This document shows, piece by piece, positions 40,573 to 40,935 of a DNA stretch of 40,935 nt. Positions within the stretch are counted from its first letter, which is position 1; every line of letters begins with the position of its first letter. The position numbers and the translations under genes were made by a program. The notes below the pieces were generated by a model. That model was not told the DNA's origin and ran no database searches. It saw nothing but the letters and a program-made list of their open reading frames with translations. Source of the DNA: UBA11855 sp035297385 (GTDB lineage: Archaea; Thermoproteota; Bathyarchaeia; Bathyarchaeales; Bathycorpusculaceae); assembly GCA_035297385.1 (NCBI GenBank), contig DATGZD010000159.1:1-40935 (forward strand). The letters are read 5' to 3'.

Positions 40573-40935
40573 ATGCAGAATACGAATAACAAGACAACTA
40601 CTGCACTACTTGCAATCCTCATAGTTACTTTAATTACGCCAATGCTGATGCTAACCTACGCCCAAAGCGGCGCACATGGTGGACAGACTACAGGCTATGT
40701 AGGTCCAACAACCGTACCAACCGGCGTTACTCCAAGCCTTTATGTTGACACCAACGCATACCTCTCAATGTCACCAAACCCGACAGGAATTGGTCAATAC
40801 ATTCTAGTTAACTTCTGGATTACGCCACCTCCAGCTGCTCAACGTTTTCTTGCAGCATATACAGTAATCTTCACAAAACCTGATGGAACTAAAGATACTG
40901 TGGGTCCATTGAACTCCTACATTGCAGATGGAACA
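40573..40935 (+). CDS. PQQ-like propeller surface protein, array copy 8 (cut by window edge)
   Basis: The first 121 codons are present and open to the edge; there is no stop because the window ends. ATG 40573 follows GAAAGGAGAATAAAG. The signal peptide (about 1-34, TTALLAILIVTLITPMLMLT) is followed by a Gly/His-containing lead (SGAHGGQTTG) like copy 6. The Ig-like domain starts with LSMSPNPTGIGQYILVNFW and FTKPDGTKDTVGPLNSYIAD. All visible parts align with copies 2-7, so the complete protein should share the linker, propeller, stalk and anchor. It shows that the array continues beyond the window. Confidence 0.88.
   Translation, partial: MQNTNNKTTTALLAILIVTLITPMLMLTYAQSGAHGGQTTGYVGPTTVPTGVTPSLYVDTNAYLSMSPNPTGIGQYILVNFWITPPPAAQRFLAAYTVIFTKPDGTKDTVGPLNSYIADGT

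Noticed and set aside
1..40935. Search for tRNA, rRNA and insertion sequence genes
   Set aside because: I found no cloverleaf with a GGTTC-type T arm, no rRNA-like stretch and no transposase frame; the tandem array also lacks flanking inverted repeats or target duplications that I could see.

Overview
The window looks like a chromosomal segment of an uncultured, AT-rich archaeon. Supporting signs are archaeal TATA-type promoters, T-rich terminators without classical stem-loops, GGAG-type ribosome binding sites mixed with apparently leaderless genes, frequent TTG/GTG starts, an Lrp-type regulator, and large membrane-anchored surface proteins with PQQ-like propellers. A Bathyarchaeia-like lineage is my best guess from gene flavour; no rRNA, tRNA or ribosomal protein gene is present to prove it.

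Layout. (1) 1-4.5 kb: the start of an acyltransferase-3 gene leaving the left edge, then three secreted or membrane-anchored proteins, one with PKD-like and chitobiase-C-terminal-like domains. Two of these appear to begin at ATT codons. (2) 4.6-8.3 kb: small regulatory or nucleic-acid-type genes: a winged helix protein, a coiled-coil protein, three paralogous small CxC/HxxxH zinc-type proteins, a winged helix plus nuclease-like protein, and a 58-residue protein with 12 cysteines. A candidate structured RNA lies at about 8.5 kb. (3) 8.7-12.8 kb: housekeeping and transport genes: a Ca/Na exchanger, an SDR oxidoreductase, a zinc ribbon protein, a ZIP metal transporter and a flavin reductase-rubredoxin fusion. 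(4) 12.9-21.3 kb: an Lrp regulator with a cysteine-rich tail, divergent from fasciclin, a DrrAB-type ABC exporter, a SOUL haem-binding protein and a heliorhodopsin. These are followed by a Nei-like DNA glycosylase, a DUF523-DUF1722 protein, a PNPOx-like flavoprotein, a TspO-like membrane protein and a DUF6512-like protein. Several of these families are linked to light, tetrapyrroles or oxidative damage, so the region may be a photo-oxidative stress neighbourhood.

(5) 21.4 kb to the right edge: a head-to-tail array of eight paralogous surface proteins (seven complete, one cut by the edge). Each has a signal peptide, an N-terminal Ig-like domain, a DYWTRP linker, a PQQ-like propeller, an Ig-like stalk and a near-invariant C-terminal PDYTMTI-TM-RKK tail. 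Every copy has its own promoter (TTTAGACAA-like box plus TATA). Every copy also has a leader hairpin ending 23-27 nt before the start codon, and its stem shows compensatory base changes between copies. The seven complete copies are followed by a pyrimidine-rich terminator.

The strongest candidates for undescribed biology are the shared leader hairpin and tail motif of the array, the SOUL-heliorhodopsin pair under a possible cysteine-bearing Lrp regulator, the small zinc protein trio, and the cluster of genes lacking ATG/GTG/TTG starts.
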